Source of the DNA: Flavobacteriaceae bacterium
GTDB taxonomy: Bacteria; Bacteroidota; Bacteroidia; Flavobacteriales; Flavobacteriaceae
Length of the DNA: 14,208 nt
Assembly (NCBI GenBank): GCA_029245825.1
Contig: JAQWON010000065.1
Span: 1-14,208 of the forward strand
Direction of reading: 5' to 3'
Under the pieces are notes generated by a model. It was not told the DNA's origin. It saw only the letters and a list, made by a program, of their open reading frames with translations, and did no database searches. The translations under genes and the position numbers were made by a program. This document shows positions 5,629 through 13,442 of the stretch, piece after piece; the stretch's first letter is position 1, and every line of letters starts with the position of its first letter.

Positions 5629-7032
5629 CTATTTTCCTATGCAGAAGTTTTTAAATATGTTTCCAAGCACTTCATCATTAGTGATCTCACCAGTTATTTC
5701 GCCTAAAGAATTCAAAGCTTCTTTTATATCAACAGAGAGTAAATCACCAGAAACCCCCTTTTTTATAGACTTTTTTATGTTTTTAATTGATTTTAAGGAG
5801 TCTCTCATAGACGAATAATGCCTAACATTAGAAACAATCGTACTATTGGGGCTAGATTTCAAATTAGATGTTTTTTTAAAAAGTTGCTCCTTTAGATTTT
5901 TTATTGTCAAATCATCAAAAATTGAAATTTGAATAGACCTCGACAAATCTACACCTAATATTTTTACATTATTCTTGCAAAAAATACCATTTCCCTCATT
6001 TTTATTTTTCAAATCTACCTTACTGAAAATAGGAATGATAATAACTTTTTCAGTACTAAAAGTTTTAAAATCTTCTTCGATAGAATCTATATCACACTCA
6101 TTTACTTCAATTAAATAAAGAATAATCTTGGCTTTTTTTGCCACTTCAATAGCTCTTGAAATCCCTATAGACTCAATCTTATCTGTTGACTTTCTCAAAC
6201 CCGCAGTATCGATAAATCGAAATTGAATGCCCCTTATAGTTAATGTATCCTCAATTAAATCTCTTGTTGTTCCAGGTGTGTCAGAAACAATTGCCTTATT
6301 TTCATTTAATAGTTTGTTTAAAAGAGATGATTTTCCTGAATTAGGCTTTCCGATTATAGCAACAGGAACTCCGTTTTTTATAGCTCCTCCATAGGAAAAT
6401 GAGTCAATTAATTCTTTTAGCTTGACTTCTATTTTATCTAAAAGGTTGTGTAGCTCATTTCTATCTGCAAATTCTACATCTTCCTCAGAAAAATCAAGTT
6501 CTAGTTCAATTAGAGAGGCGAAATTTAATAATTGAGATCTAAGATTCTTAATTTCTTTTGAATAACCACCTCGCATCTGGTTTAAAGCAATCTCATGGGC
6601 GGCCTCAGAATCTGATTTTATGAGATCTGCAACTGCTTCAGCCTGTGTAAGATCAAGTTTCTTATTTAAAAAAGCTCGGAGAGTAAACTCACCAGGTTTT
6701 GCTAAACTTACATTGTTTTCAATAAATAATTTCAGAATCTTTTCCTGAATATAATTAGAGCCATGGCAAGAAATTTCAACTAAATTTTCTCCAGTATAAG
6801 ATTTTGGGGATTTAAATACTGAAACTAACACCTCATCTATTTGCTTTTTACCATCATTAAGTATACCAAAATTAACAGTATGTGATTTAGCATCAATTAA
6901 TTTCACATTATTCTTAGGTTTGAAAAAAGAATTAACGATTTTAATTGACTCTTCTCCTGAAAGCCTTATAACAGAAATAGCTGCCGATCCAGGAGCAGAT
7001 GAATTTGCAATAATTGTACCTTGAGAAATCAT
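5629..7032 (-). CDS. mnmE: tRNA uridine-5-carboxymethylaminomethyl modification GTPase MnmE
   Basis: A 467-residue, full-length MnmE. With MnmG it installs the carboxymethylaminomethyl group on U34 of certain tRNAs, in the cytoplasm. The N-terminal tetrahydrofolate-binding domain begins with the typical TIIANSSAPGSAAISVIRLSG-like stretch (6-26) and includes the CHG turn (89-91). A helical domain follows, carrying the inserted G domain: P-loop GKPNSGKS (228-235), switch DTPGTTRD (251-258) and DTAG (275-278). The C-terminus is the essential CIGK (464-467). The guanine-specificity motif is SKVD (337-340) rather than the usual NKxD. The ATG follows directly on the TAA of the upstream acetyltransferase gene, so the two are probably translationally coupled. 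It is the last gene of a three-gene minus-strand operon. Confidence 0.96.
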   Translation of the reverse strand: MISQGTIIANSSAPGSAAISVIRLSGEESIKIVNSFFKPKNNVKLIDAKSHTVNFGILNDGKKQIDEVLVSVFKSPKSYTGENLVEISCHGSNYIQEKILKLFIENNVSLAKPGEFTLRAFLNKKLDLTQAEAVADLIKSDSEAAHEIALNQMRGGYSKEIKNLRSQLLNFASLIELELDFSEEDVEFADRNELHNLLDKIEVKLKELIDSFSYGGAIKNGVPVAIIGKPNSGKSSLLNKLLNENKAIVSDTPGTTRDLIEDTLTIRGIQFRFIDTAGLRKSTDKIESIGISRAIEVAKKAKIILYLIEVNECDIDSIEEDFKTFSTEKVIIIPIFSKVDLKNKNEGNGIFCKNNVKILGVDLSRSIQISIFDDLTIKNLKEQLFKKTSNLKSSPNSTIVSNVRHYSSMRDSLKSIKNIKKSIKKGVSGDLLSVDIKEALNSLGEITGEITNDEVLGNIFKNFCIGK

Positions 7033-8169
7033 TTATATTGAAATTTTCTTTTTAAATGTTGCTCTCTTTTTATGTTGACGATGCTTATAGTTTCTCCACA
7101 TATTTCGGATTTTAGTATTTTCAATCAACTCTGGATTTGTTTCAACAATTTTATAGTTTTTTTTATTAAAAATCTTTTGTACCTCATTAAATATTATAGC
7201 AGCAACACCTTTATTTTGAAATTTAGGATGAACTCCTATAAGGTAGAAAGAGCCCTTAGAATTAAAATATAGAGACTTTAAAAGATGTAAAAATCCAAGT
7301 GGATATAATCTCCCATTTGCTTTTTTTAAAGCACTTGAAAAAGAAGGCATAATGACTGTAAAGGCTATTAATTCACCTTTTTCATTAATGATACATTTGA
7401 TAAAGTTAGGGTTAACATATTTAAGGTATTTTTTCTTATAATAATCAACCTCTTCTTTTTGAATTGGAACAAATGTTTGAAGTTTATCATACGTTTTGCC
7501 AACTAAATCAAACATTTCATCAGCATAAGGAATGATTTCACTACGATTATTAAAATTTAAAACTTTCAGTTTATACCGATTTAATATTAAATCAGAAATC
7601 CTTTTAACTTTTTCAGGAGATTCGTCAAAAGAAGAAAGCTGTATCTCGTATTCTACCCATTGGGTCTGAATACTGTACCCGATTTTTTTTAAATGATCAG
7701 AATAATATGGTGAATTGTACCAAGTGATCATAGTGTTTTTTTCATCAAAACCTTCAATTAACATTCCTGCTTTATCCATTGTTGAGAAGCCCATAGGTCC
7801 TTCTATAAATTCTAAATCATTACTTCTTCCTATTTCTTCTACCTTCTCAAGTAAAAGTCTGGTAACTTTAACATTATCAATAACATCAAACCAACCAAAT
7901 CGAACGTTTCTTTTTTTAACTTTATTTACCTCGATCCAATTAATTATAGCTGCAATTCTTCCAACAATCTTTTTACTCTGACGAGCTAAGAAAAAGTTTA
8001 TTGAAATTTTATTGCCGAAACCTTCTCTTAAAAAATTAAAATGATCTATATCTTCTTTAATAAGAGTAGGAACCCAAAAAGGATTTTTAGAGTATAAAGA
8101 AAAAGGAAATCTTACAAAATTCTCAAGATCACTCTTTGATTCAACTTCAATAATTTCAAAATCAGACAT
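7033..8169 (-). CDS. GNAT-type acetyltransferase-like protein, Bacteroidota family
   Basis: A 378-residue cytosolic protein of a family common in Bacteroidota and sometimes mislabelled 'GTP cyclohydrolase'. The N-terminal part has YSKNPFWVPTLIKED (26-40), then FLARQSKKIVGRIAAIIN (60-77), which looks like the central GNAT strands, and a GPMGFSTMDKAGMLIEGF segment (124-141). The C-terminal part has GELIAFTVIMPS (265-276) and a motif-A-like IGVHPKFQNKGVAAIIF (311-327), where Q-N-K-G-V-A stands for the acetyl-CoA pyrophosphate loop. Two GNAT folds in tandem are therefore likely. The substrate is unknown. It lies 6 bases after the barrel protein gene and its TAA abuts the mnmE ATG, so the three genes are very probably one operon. 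A basic C-terminal tail (KHRQHKKRATFKKK) is notable and might contact nucleic acid, but this is only inference. Confidence 0.75.
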   Translation of the reverse strand: MSDFEIIEVESKSDLENFVRFPFSLYSKNPFWVPTLIKEDIDHFNFLREGFGNKISINFFLARQSKKIVGRIAAIINWIEVNKVKKRNVRFGWFDVIDNVKVTRLLLEKVEEIGRSNDLEFIEGPMGFSTMDKAGMLIEGFDEKNTMITWYNSPYYSDHLKKIGYSIQTQWVEYEIQLSSFDESPEKVKRISDLILNRYKLKVLNFNNRSEIIPYADEMFDLVGKTYDKLQTFVPIQKEEVDYYKKKYLKYVNPNFIKCIINEKGELIAFTVIMPSFSSALKKANGRLYPLGFLHLLKSLYFNSKGSFYLIGVHPKFQNKGVAAIIFNEVQKIFNKKNYKIVETNPELIENTKIRNMWRNYKHRQHKKRATFKKKISI

Positions 8170-8175
8170 CTTGTT

Positions 8176-9228
8176 CTACTTTTTTCTTTTAGCCTTTCTG
8201 CTTCTCTTTTTCTCTTTCTTTGTAGATTTTCTAAGTGTTTTCTTTAATTCTTTTTCTTCCTTTGCAGTTTCTTTAGCTTTAATTTCTTCTCCGCTAATAA
8301 AAGCTTTATGGAAATCTAATCTATAAGAAACCCCTGTGTTGAAATAAAATATTCCAGGTGTAGATTTGGTGTTAAAAGAAAGCCCAGCATCAATTTGAAT
8401 ATCATCAGAGAATAAAAAAGCTCCACCTGTGCTTAGAACAAAATCCTTGTGTCTTTCTCCAAAAAAACCCTGATTTTCAATAAAAACTGACCACAAGGGA
8501 TGAAAGGCATGAGTTAATGTTAATGCATAAGATTTTTGCGGATAATCACTTAAATACTTACTATAAGAAAAATTAGTTACAAATACCCATGTCCCTAGAA
8601 AGTGAGATTGAGTTGCCAAGGTACCGCCCAGGGTTAAAAATGGTTCTTTTATTGATTCTTGAAGTGGAAAAAAAATGGAGTTATATAATATGTTAAACAT
8701 ATCACCAAAAGGGTAGGGGTTTTCATTTTCAAGATTGAAGTTTCCTCCCAATGTTAAAGAAACAGCAGGTATTAGGTGCTTTATCTTAAAACTATTATTC
8801 GCCTTCCAGCTGTAAAGATTCGCCTTCTCTTCTTTTTTAAAAGGATCAAAAATTAAATATTTAATCCCTATAAAATTTTCCAAAAACCCTTTCCTTTTAT
8901 ATTCAATACTTGAAGAAGATAGCTTTGAAATTAATTTATCCTTAATATAGCTTCCTTGATAATTTAATTCAAGTCTTTCTGATAAAAACCCCCATCTAAC
9001 AGAAAGTTGATAAGCTGTTCCTTTAGATGTTGAGTTGTTATAACCCTCATGATTTAGATTCTTTCGATGGAGACCACCCTCAAATTGAATAACACCCTTA
9101 CCAACAGAGAAAGCGCCTACTGAATACCCTGGTCTATTAGAATTTATCTGGTCTGTATATTGTGAGTAAACTAAGCCAGATAAAAAAAAGATTGCTAATT
9201 TAAGTTGCCTCAAAGTTTTTATTTGCAA
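8176..9228 (-). CDS. Outer-membrane beta-barrel protein with lysine-rich tail
   Basis: A 350-residue exported protein. A signal peptide covers about 1-22 (ending VYS before Q). Mature sequence begins QINSNRPGYSVGAFSVGKGVIQFEGG (27-52), the usual opening of the 'transporter'/MetA-pathway phenol-degradation-like barrels (PF13557), followed by alternating beta strands with aromatic girdles up to YRLDF at about 302-306. Residues 315-350 are almost wholly Lys, Arg and Glu, and about the last 25 are very basic. The molecules handled, if any, are unknown, and the phenol name is historical. It is the first gene of the operon with the acetyltransferase and mnmE, and is driven by the divergent region at 9229-9327. 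The tail after the last strand would lie in the periplasm or outside, depending on topology; it is unusual for the barrel itself. Confidence 0.8.
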   Translation of the reverse strand: MQIKTLRQLKLAIFFLSGLVYSQYTDQINSNRPGYSVGAFSVGKGVIQFEGGLHRKNLNHEGYNNSTSKGTAYQLSVRWGFLSERLELNYQGSYIKDKLISKLSSSSIEYKRKGFLENFIGIKYLIFDPFKKEEKANLYSWKANNSFKIKHLIPAVSLTLGGNFNLENENPYPFGDMFNILYNSIFFPLQESIKEPFLTLGGTLATQSHFLGTWVFVTNFSYSKYLSDYPQKSYALTLTHAFHPLWSVFIENQGFFGERHKDFVLSTGGAFLFSDDIQIDAGLSFNTKSTPGIFYFNTGVSYRLDFHKAFISGEEIKAKETAKEEKELKKTLRKSTKKEKKRSRKAKRKK

Positions 9229-9283
9229 TATAATTCGAATTTTATATTAATATGTGATCAATAAAACAAAAAGATTTAAAAAT

Positions 9284-9291
9284 CAAACATA
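9284..9291 (-). promoter_or_regulatory. Putative -7 box for the barrel/GNAT/mnmE operon
   Basis: On the minus strand this reads TATGTTTG, an exact fit to the Bacteroidota -7 consensus TAnnTTTG, about 56 bases before the start codon. A -33 TTG at the expected distance is not evident. The position in a 99-base divergent gap favours it. Confidence 0.45.
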
Positions 9292-9297
9292 TTTAAT

Positions 9298-9305
9298 TAA
9301 TTTTG
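9298..9305 (+). promoter_or_regulatory. Putative -7 box for the DUF4834/YfhO/flippase operon
   Basis: Reads TAATTTTG, an exact fit to TAnnTTTG, 22 bases before the GTG start. This would give a leader of only about 15 bases. It lies 6 bases from the opposing box, so the two promoters would overlap and could compete. No clear -33 TTG is present. Confidence 0.45.
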
Positions 9306-9327
9306 AAAGGTCATTTAATTCTATTCT

Positions 9328-9531
9328 GTGTCTTTTATTATAACTATTTTTATTGTTCTTGGATTGATTTATCTATTTCGACTTATTGGACCCTATCTTT
9401 TAAGATATTTAATAAATAAATTAATTAGAGATATTTCGGTAAAGGAAAATTTTGGAAAGCAAGAAAAGGAAAAGGAAAACAATACCTCGGATACTATTGG
9501 AGAATATATAGATTATGAAGAAATTGATTAA
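9328..9531 (+). CDS. DUF4834-family small membrane protein
   Basis: A 67-residue protein. It has one N-terminal transmembrane helix (about 3-24), a basic amphipathic stretch LLRYLINKLIRD (24-35), a polar charged linker and the acidic ending GEYIDYEEID. Single helix plus an acidic E-Y-x-D-[FY]-E-E end is the signature I associate with the Bacteroidota DUF4834 family; its function is unknown. The start is GTG at 9328: an in-frame TAA at 9316-9318 excludes anything further up, and there is no internal Met. A GAAAGG at 9305-9310 is too far upstream to be a normal ribosome-binding site. The 3' end overlaps the YfhO-family gene by 17 bases, so the two are co-transcribed. Confidence 0.8.
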   Translation: MSFIITIFIVLGLIYLFRLIGPYLLRYLINKLIRDISVKENFGKQEKEKENNTSDTIGEYIDYEEID

Positions 9532-11962
9532 TTCATTGTTCTCAAAAAGCAATATTCCACATTTTTTTGCATTAATACTTTTTTTGTTTTTTTCAGTTAG
9601 TTTTTTCTATCCTATATTATCTGGTAAAAGGTTGGTTCAGTCAGATATCACTCAATACTCTGGAATGGCTAGGCAAATTAAAGACTTTCGGAAAGATTTT
9701 GATGAGGAAACATACTGGATTGATAATGCTTTTGTTGGAATGCCAACTTTTCAATTAGGAGCAAAATATCCTGCAGATTTTTTAACTCCAATTCATTCAT
9801 TTTTTCAATTAATTCCTCGACCAGCAGAAATATTATTTTTATACTTACTATTTAGTTACATTTTTTTTATAATCATCAAAATCCCATGGAGAATAGCTTT
9901 ATTTGGAGCTTTTGCATATGGTCTTTCAACTTACTTACTAATAATACTTCAGGTTGGACATAATACTAAGGCCCAAGCATTGGCATATATGCCATTAGTG
10001 ATTGGTGGTGTTTATTTGATATTTAATGAAAAGAGGACATTAGGTTTTTTTATATCTGTCTTAGCATTGGCTCTTCAAATAAGAGCAAATCATTATCAAA
10101 TGACTTATTATATGTTAATTCTTATTGCAATAATGGTAATTTGCTATCTATACCATGCTTTTGATAAAAATAAAATCAGAGCTTCTCTGATTAATCTAGG
10201 GGTTTTAATTTCTTCTGGTATTATTGCATTAGGTTTTAACTCAACTTCTTTACTAGCAACTGCGGAATACACTAAATTTAGTACAAGAGGCGAGAGTGAG
10301 TTAAAATTTAATGCTGATGGCACAGCAAAAGAATATTCCTCTGGATTAGATAAGGAATATATAACTCAATTTAGTTATGGCATTTTTGAAAGCTTAAATC
10401 TAATAATACCCAGAATTCAGGGTGGTGGATCTACTGAAGATTTGGGAACAAATTACAGTTTATATGAATATCTGATCAGAGAAGGTGTTTCAGTAAAACA
10501 ATCAAGGGAATTCATGAAGAATGTCCCCACTTACTGGGGGCAACAACCGATTCTTGAAGCTCCAGCATATATAGGTGTTACCGTTTTTTTTATAGCTGTA
10601 TTGGGTTTGTTTTATGTGAGGAGGAGTCCATTAATTAATTCGCTGATATTAGGCTCTATCTTATCTTTAATATTGTCGTGGGGTAAAAACTTTTCTATTA
10701 TTACAAACCTATTTATAGATTATTTCCCACTTTACAATAAATTTAGAGCAGTATCTTCTATTCAAATAATCCTTGAGTTTTGTATACCTGCGATGGCAGC
10801 TATCGGTTTATATCATTTTTTTAAAGAAAAGAACTCAAACAAGATTTTAATTAAAGTTTTTGTTGGCTTTTCTTCAGTTTTATTAATAATTTTTGCCCTG
10901 AATGGGAGTTATAGTTTTAGTTCTGCTTTTGATCCTTATCTTCAAAATAACTATGGCAATGTGTTTTTGGAGCAAATATTATTAGCTCGAAAAGAAGTAT
11001 TTCAAGAGGATCTTTTCAGGGCTTTCCTATACATTTTAATAATTACAATAATTTTATTTCTTTATAACTCTCAAAAAATCAATAGAAATATAGGAATTAC
11101 TCTTGTTGGTTTAGTTATGGTTTTTGATTTAATTAGTGTTTCGTCAAGATATATAGACCGTGAACTATTTTTAAGCCCTAGACAGGCTGATAGAGCCTTT
11201 AAAATGGAAGAAACTGACAAAATTATACTTGAAGATACTTCAAGTTTTAGAGTCTTTGAGCCAAGACTGGGCCTTTCTGGATCAAGAACATCATTTTTTC
11301 ATAATTCAATAGGGGGTTACCATGGTGCAAAACCTAGAAGATTTGAAGAACTTTTCAATTATTCAAGTATAAATAATATTTCAGGAATTATTAATATGCT
11401 TAACGTTAAATACCTCTTATTAAGAGATAATGGTGTTCTTAAAGCTCAGATCAATGAAAATGCTCTTGGAAATGCATGGGCTGTTGATTCATTAATTATT
11501 GCAGAAACAGCAGATGTAGCTCTTGAAAAGATGAAAACACTTGATTTTAAAAAATCTGCAGTAGTCATTGAGAAAGAATTACCTAAAGGAGCTAAGGTTA
11601 ATTTCAAAAGAGATAGTTTGTTTAATATAGAACTAAATAAAGTATCTCCGCAATTACTCAAATATAAATACAAAAGTAAATACGATCAATTAGTTGTCTT
11701 TTCGGAAATGTACTATCCAAAGGGTTGGAGTGTAACATTAAACAATAAAAGTATAAATCATTTCCCTGTGAATTATATCCTCAGAGGAATTATAATCCCA
11801 AAGGGTGAGCATGAGATAAAATTTTCATTCTTCCCTGACAAAATAATTTTAGGAACATCTATAAGATGGATTAGCTTATTATTATTTTTAATAATATCTC
11901 TATTGAGTATATTTAAAAATAAAAGATTTATTTCAGTTAAGAAAATGATACATGATAGCTAG
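9515..11962 (+). CDS. YfhO-family GT-C-like membrane protein
   Basis: An 815-residue polytopic inner-membrane protein. Helix 1 (about 15-34) is followed by the large first loop with QSDITQYSGMARQI (42-55) and NAFVGMPTFQLG (71-82), where Asp44 sits at the usual acidic position of GT-C glycosyltransferases. Further landmarks are GHNTKAQALAYMPLVIGG (148-165), TRGE (257-260), YWGQQP (340-345) and FRAVSSIQ (410-417). About a dozen helices reach residue 540, then a soluble domain at about 550-775 with GGYHGAKPRRFEEL (600-613) and YPKGWSVTLN (734-743), then a final helix (about 781-800). This layout is that of PF09586. In Gram-positive bacteria YfhO acts in lipoteichoic acid glycosylation; in Bacteroidota the substrate is unknown, but use of a polyprenyl-phosphate sugar outside the membrane is likely. 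It overlaps the DUF4834 gene by 17 bases and the flippase by 11. Confidence 0.88.
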   Translation: MKKLINSLFSKSNIPHFFALILFLFFSVSFFYPILSGKRLVQSDITQYSGMARQIKDFRKDFDEETYWIDNAFVGMPTFQLGAKYPADFLTPIHSFFQLIPRPAEILFLYLLFSYIFFIIIKIPWRIALFGAFAYGLSTYLLIILQVGHNTKAQALAYMPLVIGGVYLIFNEKRTLGFFISVLALALQIRANHYQMTYYMLILIAIMVICYLYHAFDKNKIRASLINLGVLISSGIIALGFNSTSLLATAEYTKFSTRGESELKFNADGTAKEYSSGLDKEYITQFSYGIFESLNLIIPRIQGGGSTEDLGTNYSLYEYLIREGVSVKQSREFMKNVPTYWGQQPILEAPAYIGVTVFFIAVLGLFYVRRSPLINSLILGSILSLILSWGKNFSIITNLFIDYFPLYNKFRAVSSIQIILEFCIPAMAAIGLYHFFKEKNSNKILIKVFVGFSSVLLIIFALNGSYSFSSAFDPYLQNNYGNVFLEQILLARKEVFQEDLFRAFLYILIITIILFLYNSQKINRNIGITLVGLVMVFDLISVSSRYIDRELFLSPRQADRAFKMEETDKIILEDTSSFRVFEPRLGLSGSRTSFFHNSIGGYHGAKPRRFEELFNYSSINNISGIINMLNVKYLLLRDNGVLKAQINENALGNAWAVDSLIIAETADVALEKMKTLDFKKSAVVIEKELPKGAKVNFKRDSLFNIELNKVSPQLLKYKYKSKYDQLVVFSEMYYPKGWSVTLNNKSINHFPVNYILRGIIIPKGEHEIKFSFFPDKIILGTSIRWISLLLFLIISLLSIFKNKRFISVKKMIHDS

Positions 11963-13442
11963 ACAATCTTTTTTTAACACAATAACAATTGGATTAGCTT
12001 TTTTAATAGGAGCTTTAAATACAATCTATTTTTACCCAACATATCTCGGCAGTGAGCTTCAAGGCCTTGTAGTTGCACTTTTAGCTATTTCAAATCTAAT
12101 ACAACCCATCATTTCGTTTGGTGTTCAACATTCGCTTATTAAATTTTTCAGTTCATGTAAAAATAAAATTGAAAAAGACTCTCTTTTTTTATTTTCCATG
12201 GTTTTTCCAATAATTATTTTTTTGACAATCATTCTCCCACTTTCCTTATTTTTTATTGATGAAATAATTCAAATAATTTCAGCTAAAAATAAAATAATGG
12301 GGAAATATCTTTTTATGATTTTAGCAATCTCTTTCTCAACAGCTTATTTTGAAGTTTTTTATAGCTGGTCAAGGGTTAACATGAAAACAATTTTTGGAAA
12401 TTTCTTAAAAGAATTTTATCCAAGAGCACTAGTTTTTAGTCTATTAATTATTTATGCTTTTAATATTATAGACTTTGACCTTTTTGTTTTATTACTAATA
12501 GGGGGGTACTATTTTAGACTTTTATTAATGATTATATATAGCCTAAATATCTACAGACCATCATTAACTTTTACTTTACCTAATAATTTCAAAAAAGTAT
12601 TCCGTTATAGTTTAATTATTTTTTTATCAGGAAGTGCTGCAAGTCTAATTCTAGATATAGACAAGTCAATGATATCAAATTATTTGACTATTGAAAATGT
12701 TGCTTACTATAGTGTTGCAATATTTATTGCTGCAGTAATTGAAATTCCCGGAAGAGCTATGTTTCAGATAGTCAATCCAATTGTAGCAAAACTTATTAAT
12801 GAAAACGATAACAAAAGATTGATTTCATTACTTAAAAAAACTTCCAATAACTTACTTTTAGTATCGGGATTGTTCTTTTTAATAATCATTCTAAATCTAA
12901 ACGATTTTTATGTTTGGTCTAGTCTCAATGAATATAAATCTGCAATCGGAGTTGTTTACATTGTATCATTAGCAAAACTTTTTAGTATATCATTAGGATG
13001 CTTGAATAATATAATTACAAACTCAAAGTACTACGTTTATGTTTTCTGGTTCTCAATAATATCAGCATTTTTAGCTGTTTTTTTAAACTATTATTTAATT
13101 CCATTAAATGGTATTATAGGGGCAGCGATAGCAACATTAATTGTGATTGTATTAATCAATCTTGGTAAGTTAATTTTAATTCAAATAAAATATAAAGCCA
13201 ATCCGTATAATTTTAAAACAATCCTTTCAGTTTTATTAATTGGTATTGTTTACTTTCTAATTATCACTCTAAAACCTGAAACATTTATAGATAACATATC
13301 TGATCCTAACCTTATTTATAATATTTCTTTCCGATCATTTTTGATAGCAGCAATATATGTTTTATTAGCCTATTTTTTCGGGCTTACAAAGGACTTTCAA
13401 GAGGCTGTTTTGCGATTTAGGGGAAAAGGGATAAATCGTTAA
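11952..13442 (+). CDS. Polysaccharide flippase, MOP superfamily (Wzx/MurJ-like)
   Basis: A 496-residue integral membrane protein with about 14 hydrophobic helices and few long loops. The N-terminus FFNTITIGLAFLIGALNTIYFYPTYLG (7-33) followed by ELQGLVVALLAISNLIQPIISFGVQHSLIKFFS (35-67) is typical of the oligosaccharide flippases PF01943/PF13440. Later marks are DIDKSMISNYLTIENVAYYSVA (235-256) and YYLIPLNGIIGAAIATLIV (380-398), the latter a conserved helix-10/11 style G-I-x-G-A-A block. It should move a lipid-linked glycan across the inner membrane. Start ATG overlaps the YfhO gene by 11 bases, which points to coupled translation and a joint role in surface glycan assembly. The stop overlaps uvrA tail-to-tail. 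Glycan type is not readable from sequence; no glycosyltransferase other than the YfhO protein is present in the window. Confidence 0.85.
   Translation: MIARQSFFNTITIGLAFLIGALNTIYFYPTYLGSELQGLVVALLAISNLIQPIISFGVQHSLIKFFSSCKNKIEKDSLFLFSMVFPIIIFLTIILPLSLFFIDEIIQIISAKNKIMGKYLFMILAISFSTAYFEVFYSWSRVNMKTIFGNFLKEFYPRALVFSLLIIYAFNIIDFDLFVLLLIGGYYFRLLLMIIYSLNIYRPSLTFTLPNNFKKVFRYSLIIFLSGSAASLILDIDKSMISNYLTIENVAYYSVAIFIAAVIEIPGRAMFQIVNPIVAKLINENDNKRLISLLKKTSNNLLLVSGLFFLIIILNLNDFYVWSSLNEYKSAIGVVYIVSLAKLFSISLGCLNNIITNSKYYVYVFWFSIISAFLAVFLNYYLIPLNGIIGAAIATLIVIVLINLGKLILIQIKYKANPYNFKTILSVLLIGIVYFLIITLKPETFIDNISDPNLIYNISFRSFLIAAIYVLLAYFFGLTKDFQEAVLRFRGKGINR

Noticed and set aside
7072..7981. Two plus-strand open frames (7072-7272 and 7715-7981)
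   Set aside because: Both lie antisense within the acetyltransferase gene. They are rich in Ile, Phe, Leu and Ser, as expected of reversed A+T-rich coding DNA.
11446..11673. Minus-strand open frame of 75 codons
   Set aside because: Antisense within the soluble domain of the YfhO-family gene, with no supporting feature.
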